Of a stretch of 64,000 nt of DNA, positions 25,430-33,378 are shown piece after piece. Made by a program: the position numbers and the translations under genes. Below the pieces are notes generated by a model. The model worked only from the letters and a program-made list of their open reading frames with translations, ran no database searches and was not told where the DNA came from. The DNA is from Xanthomarina sp. F2636L (GTDB lineage Bacteria; Bacteroidota; Bacteroidia; Flavobacteriales; Flavobacteriaceae). The stretch is from contig NZ_JAPMLM010000068.1 in the NCBI RefSeq assembly GCF_026410195.1, forward strand, positions 315,001-379,000, given 5' to 3'. Within the stretch, counting starts at the first letter, position 1; the number at the start of each line of letters is the position of its first letter.

Positions 25430-26752
25430 TTAGTTTAAGACAGCTAATCCACGATTATAATAGACTAAACGTTCCTTCTCTGGAACCAAATCGCCACCAG
25501 TTGCCCAAACAATATGTGTCGCATTTTTCATATTTAAATTATTTCTAACAGCATAATTAGTTTCTAAAACTCTCTGAGGTCCAATAAGTCCAGCTGTTGC
25601 AGATGGTTCCAAGAATATCTGTTCGGTGTCCATTAGTTGTGACAGCATTTGAAATAGCTTCGAGTCTTCAATGGTATATAGTCCGCTAATAAGATGGGAA
25701 CTCATAGAAGTAGCAAAGCTTGAAGGGCGACCAACAGCTAATCCGTCGGCTTCTGTTTTGTTATCTATTCCAATATCCTGAACACTAATACGGCTTTTCT
25801 TACCAGTAAGAAGTCCTGTTAACACAGCTGGTGAATGAGTCGGTTCAACAAAAAAGCAATGAACATGATTTCCATATATTTGTTTTAAGCCGAAAGCAAC
25901 ACCTCCAGGAGAACCCCCAACACCACAAGGAGAATAGACAAACAAAGGATGTTGTGCATCTACTTGAATATTTTCTAATTCTAATTGCTTTGCTAGCCGG
26001 AGAGCTCCAACAGAATAACCTAGAAAAAGCTCTTTTGAATTTTCGTCATCCACAAAATAAGCCATAGCATCTGCCTTGGTTTGTTTTCTTCCAGCCAAAA
26101 TGGCTTCGCTAAAATCGCCCGAAAACTCTATAACCTTTACTCCTTTTTTTCTGAGTAAATCTTTTTTCCAAGGTTTTGCATCGGCAGACATATAGACGGT
26201 TACCTGAAACCCTAAAGCAGCACTGATAATACCTATACTTAACCCTAAATTTCCAGTTGAACCTACACCTATTTTATAGTTGTTAAAAAACTTTTTAAAC
26301 TCAGGAGAAGCAAAAGCTCGATAATCAGAATCCTTTAAAATTCCAGCTTTTAATGCTAGCTTTTCTGCATAATGTAGCACTTCATAAAATCCACCTCGAG
26401 CTTTTATAGAGCCTGCTATGGGAAGTTTATTATCGCATTTTAAAAAAAATCTTCCATCTATTTTTGAGTTATTCTCATTTAAAAGACGTTTCATGTTTGG
26501 AAGTTCCTTTAAAGGAGATTCTAGGATTCCGTCAGATTTTTGAGTTTCAGGAAAGGCTTCATAAAAAAAAGGTGCAAAACGATTCCATAAGGCTTCGGCT
26601 GCTAACATGTCTTCTTTTGTAATAGAAAAATCTAACGTCTCTAATTTGGTTTTCCTATTGGGATTAATCCAAACCACGGATTTTAAAGCTATTACATCTT
26701 GTAAAAGCGGTTCCTTATCTATAAAATCTGCTATTTCTTTTGCTGAATACAT
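25430..26752 (-). CDS. dsdA: D-serine ammonia-lyase
   Basis: This 440-residue PLP enzyme has the cofactor lysine K117 in P-I-A-G-S-I-K-A-R-G-G and the glycine-rich phosphate loop G-S-T-G-N-L-G-L-S. The long N-terminal region and a late S-A-T-A-G-L segment are typical of DsdA (E. coli about 442 residues, Lys118). It deaminates D-serine to pyruvate and ammonia in the cytoplasm, for detoxification or carbon use. No dsdX or dsdC lies nearby. The cupin gene lies upstream on the same strand, with a 55-nt gap. Confidence 0.9.
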   Translation of the reverse strand: MYSAKEIADFIDKEPLLQDVIALKSVVWINPNRKTKLETLDFSITKEDMLAAEALWNRFAPFFYEAFPETQKSDGILESPLKELPNMKRLLNENNSKIDGRFFLKCDNKLPIAGSIKARGGFYEVLHYAEKLALKAGILKDSDYRAFASPEFKKFFNNYKIGVGSTGNLGLSIGIISAALGFQVTVYMSADAKPWKKDLLRKKGVKVIEFSGDFSEAILAGRKQTKADAMAYFVDDENSKELFLGYSVGALRLAKQLELENIQVDAQHPLFVYSPCGVGGSPGGVAFGLKQIYGNHVHCFFVEPTHSPAVLTGLLTGKKSRISVQDIGIDNKTEADGLAVGRPSSFATSMSSHLISGLYTIEDSKLFQMLSQLMDTEQIFLEPSATAGLIGPQRVLETNYAVRNNLNMKNATHIVWATGGDLVPEKERLVYYNRGLAVLN

Positions 26753-26807
26753 CTTTTAAAATTTTAAAAACTACGCATGCCTTAAACTTCAATATATAAT
26801 AACTTTC

Positions 26808-27152
26808 TTAGGATTTATTTATAACACCTTCCACACGTTTGGCAGAATCTAACTTATTAAGACTTAAACGCACTGTACTTGTTTTAATGGCCGTCAAATC
26901 ATGTGGCACGCCACCTTCTAACGCAATTAGGTCTCCTTTCTTTAATTGGTGAACTTTACCATTTACGCCAAAATCTATAGCACCTTCAAAAACCTCAACA
27001 ACTATAGGGAAAGGCGTTTTGTGCTCTTTCATAACATGCCCTTCTTTAAAGGCAATTCTAATCTCTTTACCAGTTTCGGTTTCCATTAACACTTGAATGG
27101 TTGGTTTAGATTCATGATACTCCAAATTATTTACTAATGATGCTACTTTCAT
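26808..27152 (-). CDS. Small cupin-domain protein
   Basis: The 114-residue single-cupin protein has a G-H-V-M-K-E-H-K-T-P-F-P-I segment (first cupin motif, fewer His than typical metal cupins) and G-D-L-I-A-L-E-G-G-V-P-H-D (second motif). It resembles small RmlC-like cupins of unknown function. A -7-like box CAAAATTA (27194-27201, minus-strand TAATTTTG) lies 42 nt upstream. It is followed by dsdA on the same strand; a functional link is not evident. Confidence 0.75.
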   Translation of the reverse strand: MKVASLVNNLEYHESKPTIQVLMETETGKEIRIAFKEGHVMKEHKTPFPIVVEVFEGAIDFGVNGKVHQLKKGDLIALEGGVPHDLTAIKTSTVRLSLNKLDSAKRVEGVINKS

Positions 27153-27304
27153 AATACATATTTCAAATTAACGAATTCTTATTTAGAATCATTCAAAATT
27201 AATGATTTTTTATGCAATATCCATGCTTATTAAAAGCTATTTTAAAGTATTTTACCATTTATTCACATTTGCGATGAAGGAGAAAAATACTAGAATTATA
27301 TAAT

Positions 27305-27338
27305 GAAAAAAAGCTCCAATTTCTTGGAGCTTTTTTTT
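27305..27338 (-). terminator. Rho-independent terminator for the surface-protein operon
   Basis: AAAAAAGCTCCAA and TTGGAGCTTTTTT pair with a TTTC loop, flanked by A- and T-runs on both sides, so it could work in either direction. It lies about 23 nt beyond the stop of the 496-aa gene, for which it is the natural minus-strand terminator. Confidence 0.85.
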
Positions 27339-27360
27339 CAAATTAATATTTTCAATAAAA

Positions 27361-28851
27361 TTATTTAATACTTAGGTTTAAAGAAAACACTGAAATACTG
27401 TCAGTTCCAGAACTAGTTAATCTTTGTCCCCAAATTTCAATATAATCACCTGGAGCTAACTCAACAGTTCCAGAAATTGAGTTACTTGAAACATCCGAAG
27501 TATTATTGACTCTCATTAATGTATTGGTTTCTACTAAGGTTGTGTTTCCATTTTTTCGGATGAAAAATGCATAGTAAGTTCCCACTCCAGAATTCCCTCT
27601 AATAGATAAAGCGGCATTAACTTGAAACGTTCTTGTTTTTTTACCTTCATACGTAATCCGATTGTCTTGTGGAGAAGACGTTCTTAATAAATTTACAGCC
27701 GTTGTAGTATTTGAATTAGAGTTTCCAGATAAATTAAAGGCACTATTATTATTAACTGTTTGACCAAACCCTGTAGTCAAAGTTCCATCAAAATAAATAT
27801 TTGCAGCAGCCACATTATCCGATTCCAATTTTATTCCAGGACAATTAACGGTCCAAGAATTATTAAATTTAAAACCTGGATAAGAACCAGTAGCATAACC
27901 TTTAACATACCCTGAAGGCGCACTGGTTGTGCCTGTAAATACGGTTGACTGTAAAACACCTGTTCCAACTGTAAGCCCTGAAGTACTAACATCTATAGCT
28001 ACTGCTGAGCCACTTACAGTACTAAAACCACTAACTTTTTCTATTAATCCAAATGTACCGGTGAATGTTTCAAAAGTTCCTGAATTATTTCCAAACCAAC
28101 CTTGATTGTTTAGCAATAAATTACCAATATTAGAATATGTAATCCCATTTGCATTATTTAAAAATTGAACAATATTACCAAAAAACATTCCTAAACCATC
28201 AACACTTCCAACATTTGTCATGCCATCAATAATCGTGTTTTGAACCAAAAGTGATGCAGTTGTTGCAATTCCAGGCCCTGTAATTTCAAAAGCTTTAGAA
28301 CCTTTCAGGGTAAGATTTCTAATACTACCCCCTGTACTCCCCTTAAAAACAGTCCCTCCAGTATATGACAGGACATCTTCATTAGCATCTATACCTGCAA
28401 TATAGGCGTTGTTTAAATCTATAGAAGCAGCCAATGTTATCGTTCCATTAATTTCATAAAAGGTATCACTTGTTAATTGGTAAGTAGAACCACCTCCTGC
28501 GACAAGTTCATCACTTAAATCTGCCACCGATTTAATTAACTTGTAATTATCTCGATTTACGGAAGCATCATTGGCCAGTTTTACCCAAGAAGTAGTAGCT
28601 GTATTATAGAAATGAAAGGCTTTTTCGTCTGTGTCAAACACCAACAAGCTATTAGCCGGTGTTACAATTGCGTTGCGCTCTAAAGTTGTCATGCGTGGCG
28701 CCAATAGCCCTTTAGAAGTAGATTGAACATCCAACATAGCAGTAGAATCTGGCTCTAAAGTTCCTATTCCTACTTGAGCATTAACTGTCATGCTTAATAA
28801 GCAAAGTGCTAGCGTTCCACACGCATTTAAAAGTATTTTTTTAGTTTTCAT
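27361..28851 (-). CDS. Large secreted protein with fibre-type N-terminal repeat motif
   Basis: The 496-residue protein has a signal peptide (about 1-25, ending V-N-A-Q) and a conserved Bacteroidota N-terminal module V-G-I-G-T-x-x-P-D-S-T-A-M-L-D-V-Q-S-T-S-K-G-L-L-A-P-R-M-T-T, common in surface fibre-like proteins. A Ser/Thr/Gly/Asn-rich body with beta-helix-like periodicity follows, then a final beta-sandwich-like stretch. No T9SS sorting domain is visible at its end. It starts 2 nt after the T9SS cargo gene upstream, so both are co-expressed. Confidence 0.6.
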   Translation of the reverse strand: MKTKKILLNACGTLALCLLSMTVNAQVGIGTLEPDSTAMLDVQSTSKGLLAPRMTTLERNAIVTPANSLLVFDTDEKAFHFYNTATTSWVKLANDASVNRDNYKLIKSVADLSDELVAGGGSTYQLTSDTFYEINGTITLAASIDLNNAYIAGIDANEDVLSYTGGTVFKGSTGGSIRNLTLKGSKAFEITGPGIATTASLLVQNTIIDGMTNVGSVDGLGMFFGNIVQFLNNANGITYSNIGNLLLNNQGWFGNNSGTFETFTGTFGLIEKVSGFSTVSGSAVAIDVSTSGLTVGTGVLQSTVFTGTTSAPSGYVKGYATGSYPGFKFNNSWTVNCPGIKLESDNVAAANIYFDGTLTTGFGQTVNNNSAFNLSGNSNSNTTTAVNLLRTSSPQDNRITYEGKKTRTFQVNAALSIRGNSGVGTYYAFFIRKNGNTTLVETNTLMRVNNTSDVSSNSISGTVELAPGDYIEIWGQRLTSSGTDSISVFSLNLSIK

Positions 28852-28853
28852 AA

Positions 28854-30788
28854 TTAGTATTTTAAGATTTTAGTAGATTTTTTTGAGGTATTTGTATTTA
28901 AAACAACCAGATAGACACCATTGCTCTCTGTAAATGGAATTTTAATTTTATTCTGGTTTTTAAGATTTTCTGTTACGGATATAATATGTTGTCCTAGAAT
29001 ATTATAGACATCTATGCTATTAATTTCTAGATTGGTAATATTTGCAACTACAATATTATTTTGACCATTGTAAAATACAGTTGCACGATCTAGAGGCGAG
29101 GTTTCAACGTTTAAAGTTTCAGCTGGCTGAAAAACAATAGAAAATCTATCTAGATACTCTCCAGAAGGTAAATTAATTTCATGCTCAGCATCGCTTAGAT
29201 TGTATGTAATATTTAAAAGATTGTCTTTTAAGTAAACAGTTTCATTAAAATTCTCAACAGAATCAAGCATGATTCTATGTGTTCCCTGTTCAGTAATTAA
29301 TAAACCTATTGGAAACTCCATGGCATCATAAAAGTCATTAACACCTTGAATTACATAGCGTTTATCGACATTATTTTCAATTATAAAAAAAACATCGTCT
29401 TCTCTCGAGGACATTTGCAAAGCATCATATCCTGGGTTATAACTTAAATCTGCAGGCGAATCTGGAAGAAAACCTAAAAGCATTTGTGTGTGAAACCCTT
29501 CTGGATCTTCGTATCCAATTCGCACATATTTATTAGCGTCTTCTGACGAGTATCTTGCAGATTCTGCTTTAAAAATACGTTGTGAGTTTTTAAAAATAAT
29601 ATTACCAGAGCCTATGGCTTCAACAAAGAACCCTTTACCAATTGGCAAATATTGCGAAGGTTCAGTCACTGATCCAGAAGTACCAATTCCTGAAATAAGC
29701 GAAGACGCTATAGACGGAGTAATTCCTCCTGTCATATTTCTAGCAGCATAACCTCCTAAATAATCAGATAAAACGTGGGATGTTGAACCTCCATCTACCC
29801 AAAAATAGAGTGTTTCTAAAATAGAACTGTTATCGGTTATAAATTCCTTTATATCTATTGCAGATGGATAAGGATTACCCAATAAAATCATTTCAGCTGT
29901 AGAAATTGGAAACTGATAATCGCCATTATTTGGCGCGCCATAAAACACATAGTTTTGATTAATTAAAGATGAGTTTGGGCCTTTCATAGTATAACCTTCT
30001 CCTGGATTTATAGCACTAGAACTATTTAAAGCGATCCATTGAGAATAAGAGCCTGAACCACGAGAATACTTATAAAGCCATCTAGTGTTTGTAGTTAATG
30101 CAGTAGTAACATTCCCTCCCCCATCTAAAACTGAAGGTAAGCCATTATACGGGGAGCCTGAATTAAATAATATTTGTGTAGGATTAAAGGGATTTAAAGA
30201 AGAATCTGTTCCATCAAATTTTCCTCCCATAAAAGAAAAAGTCCCTCCGTTATTTACAGGAGACGACCAATAATCATATTGATAAGGAGAAATCGTCCCT
30301 TGTTGGTCTATAATAAGTTTTCCAGAAACAATGGTGTTATTATTTACTCCTGAATGTTCTTGAACAAGTTGCGCGTTGGCAATTAATCTTAAATCGCCAC
30401 TTTTAAAGTTTAGTGCGTTTGCTACTTGTAATGAAAAATTATTCACAACTGAAACACCTTTCTTATCGATAGCTGTTACGTCTATTTCTAGATTATAAAA
30501 ATTGGCGTTTTCACTGTCTCCAGATAAGGTTAACAAATTATTAGTAGCACTTTTAAAGTAAGTAGTACCTTCACTTGCGCTTGTTATACCATGATTTATA
30601 AAATTATTATTTAGGTAAAATTCTCCATCACTTACATGGTTTCCTGTGGAGGCATTTGTGTATTCATCTTGAAAAGAAACGTTCGTGCTGGACGCAATTT
30701 TAAGCACACCGTTATTTATTATTTGTGCCTTTGCAATAAAGCAAGCACTCAAGATAAAAAACAATAGAATTGTAGTTTTTAAATTCAT
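28854..30788 (-). CDS. T9SS-secreted surface protein (type A sorting domain)
   Basis: The 644-residue protein has a signal peptide (about 1-21, ending A-K-A-Q). A long extracellular region contains a G-E-G-Y-T-M-K-G segment often seen in flavobacterial T9SS cargo, and a final sorting domain of about 75 residues. The latter contains I-D-V-Y-N-I-L-G-Q-H-I, then N-G-V-Y-L-V-V-L-N-T and the basic end S-T-K-I-L-K-Y, the type A pattern. It is exported by Sec and then the type IX system to the cell surface. It is the first gene of a two-gene unit with the 496-aa protein. Confidence 0.85.
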   Translation of the reverse strand: MNLKTTILLFFILSACFIAKAQIINNGVLKIASSTNVSFQDEYTNASTGNHVSDGEFYLNNNFINHGITSASEGTTYFKSATNNLLTLSGDSENANFYNLEIDVTAIDKKGVSVVNNFSLQVANALNFKSGDLRLIANAQLVQEHSGVNNNTIVSGKLIIDQQGTISPYQYDYWSSPVNNGGTFSFMGGKFDGTDSSLNPFNPTQILFNSGSPYNGLPSVLDGGGNVTTALTTNTRWLYKYSRGSGSYSQWIALNSSSAINPGEGYTMKGPNSSLINQNYVFYGAPNNGDYQFPISTAEMILLGNPYPSAIDIKEFITDNSSILETLYFWVDGGSTSHVLSDYLGGYAARNMTGGITPSIASSLISGIGTSGSVTEPSQYLPIGKGFFVEAIGSGNIIFKNSQRIFKAESARYSSEDANKYVRIGYEDPEGFHTQMLLGFLPDSPADLSYNPGYDALQMSSREDDVFFIIENNVDKRYVIQGVNDFYDAMEFPIGLLITEQGTHRIMLDSVENFNETVYLKDNLLNITYNLSDAEHEINLPSGEYLDRFSIVFQPAETLNVETSPLDRATVFYNGQNNIVVANITNLEINSIDVYNILGQHIISVTENLKNQNKIKIPFTESNGVYLVVLNTNTSKKSTKILKY

Positions 30789-30824
30789 TTTTTAAAGATT
30801 TGGTTCATAATAGGTTTGGGGGTG

Positions 30825-31265
30825 TTAAATTATTTTTCTGAATTGTTGGTTTTCTTTCATACCTTCACGTTTTAATAAGTTTTTAATTTTTTCAACTGTT
30901 AGCGGTTTTGTAATATATCCCGAGCAAAAGGTTTCTTCTTTGGCTTTCTGAATATCTTTTGGACATATAGACGAGGATAACATATAGATATCTATGCTAC
31001 CCTTATTAGGTATATTTAAGAATCTATATTCTTCAAAAAAATTAAAACCATTCATTTCTGGCATATTGACATCTAAAAAAACCACTTCAGGTAGTACTAA
31101 AGACTTAATACTAACATTTAGTTCTAAGAGTTTAAAAAAACTAATAGCCGACATGCCATTGTTAAAAGTTCTTATATTTACTTCAGGATTATATATTTCT
31201 ATTATTCTTTGGTTAACAAATAGATCTATTTTATTATCATCAATCAACATTACATTTTTAATCAT
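30825..31265 (-). CDS. Single-domain response regulator
   Basis: The 146-residue stand-alone receiver has acidic residues D9-D10, phospho-acceptor Asp65 in V-V-F-L-D-V-N-M-P-E-M-N-G and the conserved Lys in Y-I-T-K-P-L. There is no output domain, so it probably acts as a phosphorelay intermediate or binds a partner. Its start overlaps the end of the PAS histidine kinase gene by 8 nt, indicating a kinase-receiver pair. Confidence 0.85.
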   Translation of the reverse strand: MIKNVMLIDDNKIDLFVNQRIIEIYNPEVNIRTFNNGMSAISFFKLLELNVSIKSLVLPEVVFLDVNMPEMNGFNFFEEYRFLNIPNKGSIDIYMLSSSICPKDIQKAKEETFCSGYITKPLTVEKIKNLLKREGMKENQQFRKII

Positions 31266-32784
31266 TTCTTCTATTTCCTTCTATTAAATTTGGTAAAATC
31301 ACTTCAAATGAAGTGCCTTTGTTAATTTCACTTGTTACATTTATTTCGCCGTTAAAATCGTCGATAATTCGTTTTACTATATAAAGCCCAAGGCCAGTAC
31401 CCTGAGACACTTCACTATTTCCTTTAAAATAGAGGTTATAAACTTTATCCAAATGGTTTTTATTAATACCTAGACCATTATCAGCTACCGTTAAATGAGC
31501 ACCTTGTTTTGTAACCTGAATATGTATTCTAATAGTTGGTATGTGGGTTTCTGTTTTAGGTTTTACAAAACATATGGCATTGTGTATTAGGTTTTGTAAA
31601 ATAGAATCTATAAGCTCTCTATTGAAATAGAAATCGTTTTCTTGCTCAATGGCAATATGAAATGCCACAGACTGATAGTTATTAATACCCTTTAGAGCAA
31701 TCATGATGCTGCCTAATATTTTCTGAAAATCAACAACTGTAATAGCGCGTCTCTTTTCTGAAATAATAGATGCAAACGCTAAATTATCTAACAAAAGACG
31801 CCCTTTTTCTAAAGTTTCATCTAACATAGTAACCAAGAATGACCCTCTTTTGTCTAGCTTTTCCTCTTTTAATAGATTCAATAAACCTTCTGCAGAGGTT
31901 AAAGGCGCTTTTAAGTCATGAGCCGAACGGTATAAAAACAACTCTAAATCCTTGGTTGTTTTCTTTAATTTTTCTTCTAATTTTTTGCGATTAGAAATAT
32001 CAAGCATAAAGGCACAATAGAATTTTTCTTCCCCACTTTGCCAATTACTCATGGAGAATTCTACAGGAAATTCTTCACCATTTTTTCGTAAGCCAAGTAG
32101 TTCAATATTATCTCCATAAGTATCGTTATCAAGTTTATCCTTTACTTTTAAAATTTCCTTTACACCTTTATCGACTTGTTTTTTAGAGATTAAAACCGTT
32201 AAGGGTTCATCTATTATTTCGGAGCTGGAATAGCCAAATGCCAACTCGGCTCCTTTATTCCATTCGATAATGTTTCCTTTGCTATTAGCTACAACTATAA
32301 TCCCAACATTTATTGACTGAAATATTTTACTGTATTTTGTTTCAATAGCTTTAAGCTCGCTATTAACCTTAATATTTCTTTTATGCGTTTTATCGCAATA
32401 ATGATTGGAGATGTCTCTACTTACAATTAAGTACTTAATTACATTTCCATATTCATCTTTTAAGGGTGTTATAGTAGTTTCTAACCAAAAAGATGTATTG
32501 TTTTGAGATTCATAAAATAAGACTCCATTCCATTTTTGGCCAGTGGTAAGCGTTTTCCTAATTTCCCAATAAATGGCTTTAGAGGTTGCTAAACACTTTA
32601 GCAGTTGGTTTGCTTGACCATGAACTTCTTTTAAAGTAGCTCCTAAAACTTTTGAAAAATTGTCGTTAAAATAAATGATACATCCACTAATATCTGAAAT
32701 AGATATTATAAGATGGTCGTTTAAAGAAACCAACAACTCCTTTTCATTTATACTTAAAGTATCTGTTCTAGTTATTGTTTGCAT
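31258..32784 (-). CDS. PAS-domain sensor histidine kinase
   Basis: The 508-residue cytoplasmic protein has no transmembrane segment. Two PAS domains (about 20-130 and 150-270, each with a C-terminal PAC segment) precede a HisKA region with S-A-H-D-L-K-A-P-L-T-S, where the usual H-E is H-D. A HATPase_c domain with N-A-I-C-F-V, D-N-G-L-G-I and G-T-G-L-G-L-Y-I-V-K completes the kinase core. The start overlaps the end of the SpoIIAA-like gene by 17 nt, and its end overlaps the receiver gene, making a compact three-gene signalling unit. Confidence 0.85.
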   Translation of the reverse strand: MQTITRTDTLSINEKELLVSLNDHLIISISDISGCIIYFNDNFSKVLGATLKEVHGQANQLLKCLATSKAIYWEIRKTLTTGQKWNGVLFYESQNNTSFWLETTITPLKDEYGNVIKYLIVSRDISNHYCDKTHKRNIKVNSELKAIETKYSKIFQSINVGIIVVANSKGNIIEWNKGAELAFGYSSSEIIDEPLTVLISKKQVDKGVKEILKVKDKLDNDTYGDNIELLGLRKNGEEFPVEFSMSNWQSGEEKFYCAFMLDISNRKKLEEKLKKTTKDLELFLYRSAHDLKAPLTSAEGLLNLLKEEKLDKRGSFLVTMLDETLEKGRLLLDNLAFASIISEKRRAITVVDFQKILGSIMIALKGINNYQSVAFHIAIEQENDFYFNRELIDSILQNLIHNAICFVKPKTETHIPTIRIHIQVTKQGAHLTVADNGLGINKNHLDKVYNLYFKGNSEVSQGTGLGLYIVKRIIDDFNGEINVTSEINKGTSFEVILPNLIEGNRRND

Positions 32785-33178
32785 AAAATTTATTTTTAGA
32801 TTCTATGCAATATGCAAAAGCTGTTTCTATGTTTTCAAAAACCTGAATAGGTGTTTCCTGTCCATAAATTCGTTTGAAAGCGTTTATAAGAAGCTTTCCA
32901 TTTAATGTATCTACAACAAAAACTTGATTAATTAAAATTCTTTTTAGAACGGGACTATTAGCAAAAATTTTTGCTGCAGAAGGTGAAAAATTACCAACAA
33001 ATTTACGAACATCTATAAGAAAAGGCATGGGTTTACCTTCTGTAAGTTCTTCAACTTTACGAATACAAGCAAAAGCATTGTCATCATTAAAAAAATAATC
33101 ATCCTGAATTAATTCGCTGAACAGTATGCCATTCTCAATCCGAATATGGAAAAATTGATCTATAAGTAGGTTATTCAT
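32768..33178 (-). CDS. SpoIIAA/STAS-like small protein
   Basis: The 136-residue soluble protein has the layout of SpoIIAA-like/STAS-related Bacteroidota proteins. An I-D-V-R-K strand-turn follows P-M-P-F-L, then an S-P-S-A-A-K-I-F-A helix, a V-F-V-V-D-T-L-N-G-K strand and a late I-Q-V-F-E-N-I-E-T-A segment. These are thought to bind partner proteins in signalling, but no partner is known. It is the first gene of the PAS kinase / receiver operon. An 8-bp hairpin lies in its leader immediately before the start codon. Confidence 0.55.
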   Translation of the reverse strand: MNNLLIDQFFHIRIENGILFSELIQDDYFFNDDNAFACIRKVEELTEGKPMPFLIDVRKFVGNFSPSAAKIFANSPVLKRILINQVFVVDTLNGKLLINAFKRIYGQETPIQVFENIETAFAYCIESKNKFYANNN

Positions 33179-33180
33179 TT

Positions 33181-33209
33181 TTTAGCATTATTTGGGGATT
33201 CATGCTAAA
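33181..33209 (-). promoter_or_regulatory. Leader hairpin abutting the SpoIIAA-like start codon
   Basis: On the minus strand TTTAGCAT and ATGCTAAA (arms 33202-33209 and 33181-33188) pair perfectly around a 13-nt loop containing CCCC. The stem ends two bases before the ATG at 33178, so it could block ribosome access. There is no T-run, so it is not a terminator. Confidence 0.4.
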
Positions 33210-33320
33210 CTCTATTGCCAACATGTATGCCAAACAAAGAAAATCTTATTTAAATTTACGTATACAACTGATTAACAGCAAATAAACAAAGTAATGGATT
33301 AAAACGAAAAATCTATGCGC

Positions 33321-33370
33321 CACGGAATACCACGGAAAAAATTCGACAAAAGGAAAAGTCACGGAATACC
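33321..33370. repeat. CACGGAATACC boxes upstream of the signalling operon
   Basis: CACGGAATACC is found at 33321-33331 and 33360-33370, with CACGGA again at 33331-33336. The last copy continues to ACGG-AATA-CCGT, a short palindrome. AATTCGACAAAAG lies between them (33340-33352) and matches the box upstream of the STAS gene at 8931. The array lies 140-190 bp upstream of the SpoIIAA-like start, in the only promoter region of that operon. Confidence 0.4.
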
Positions 33371-33378
33371 GTTTATTT

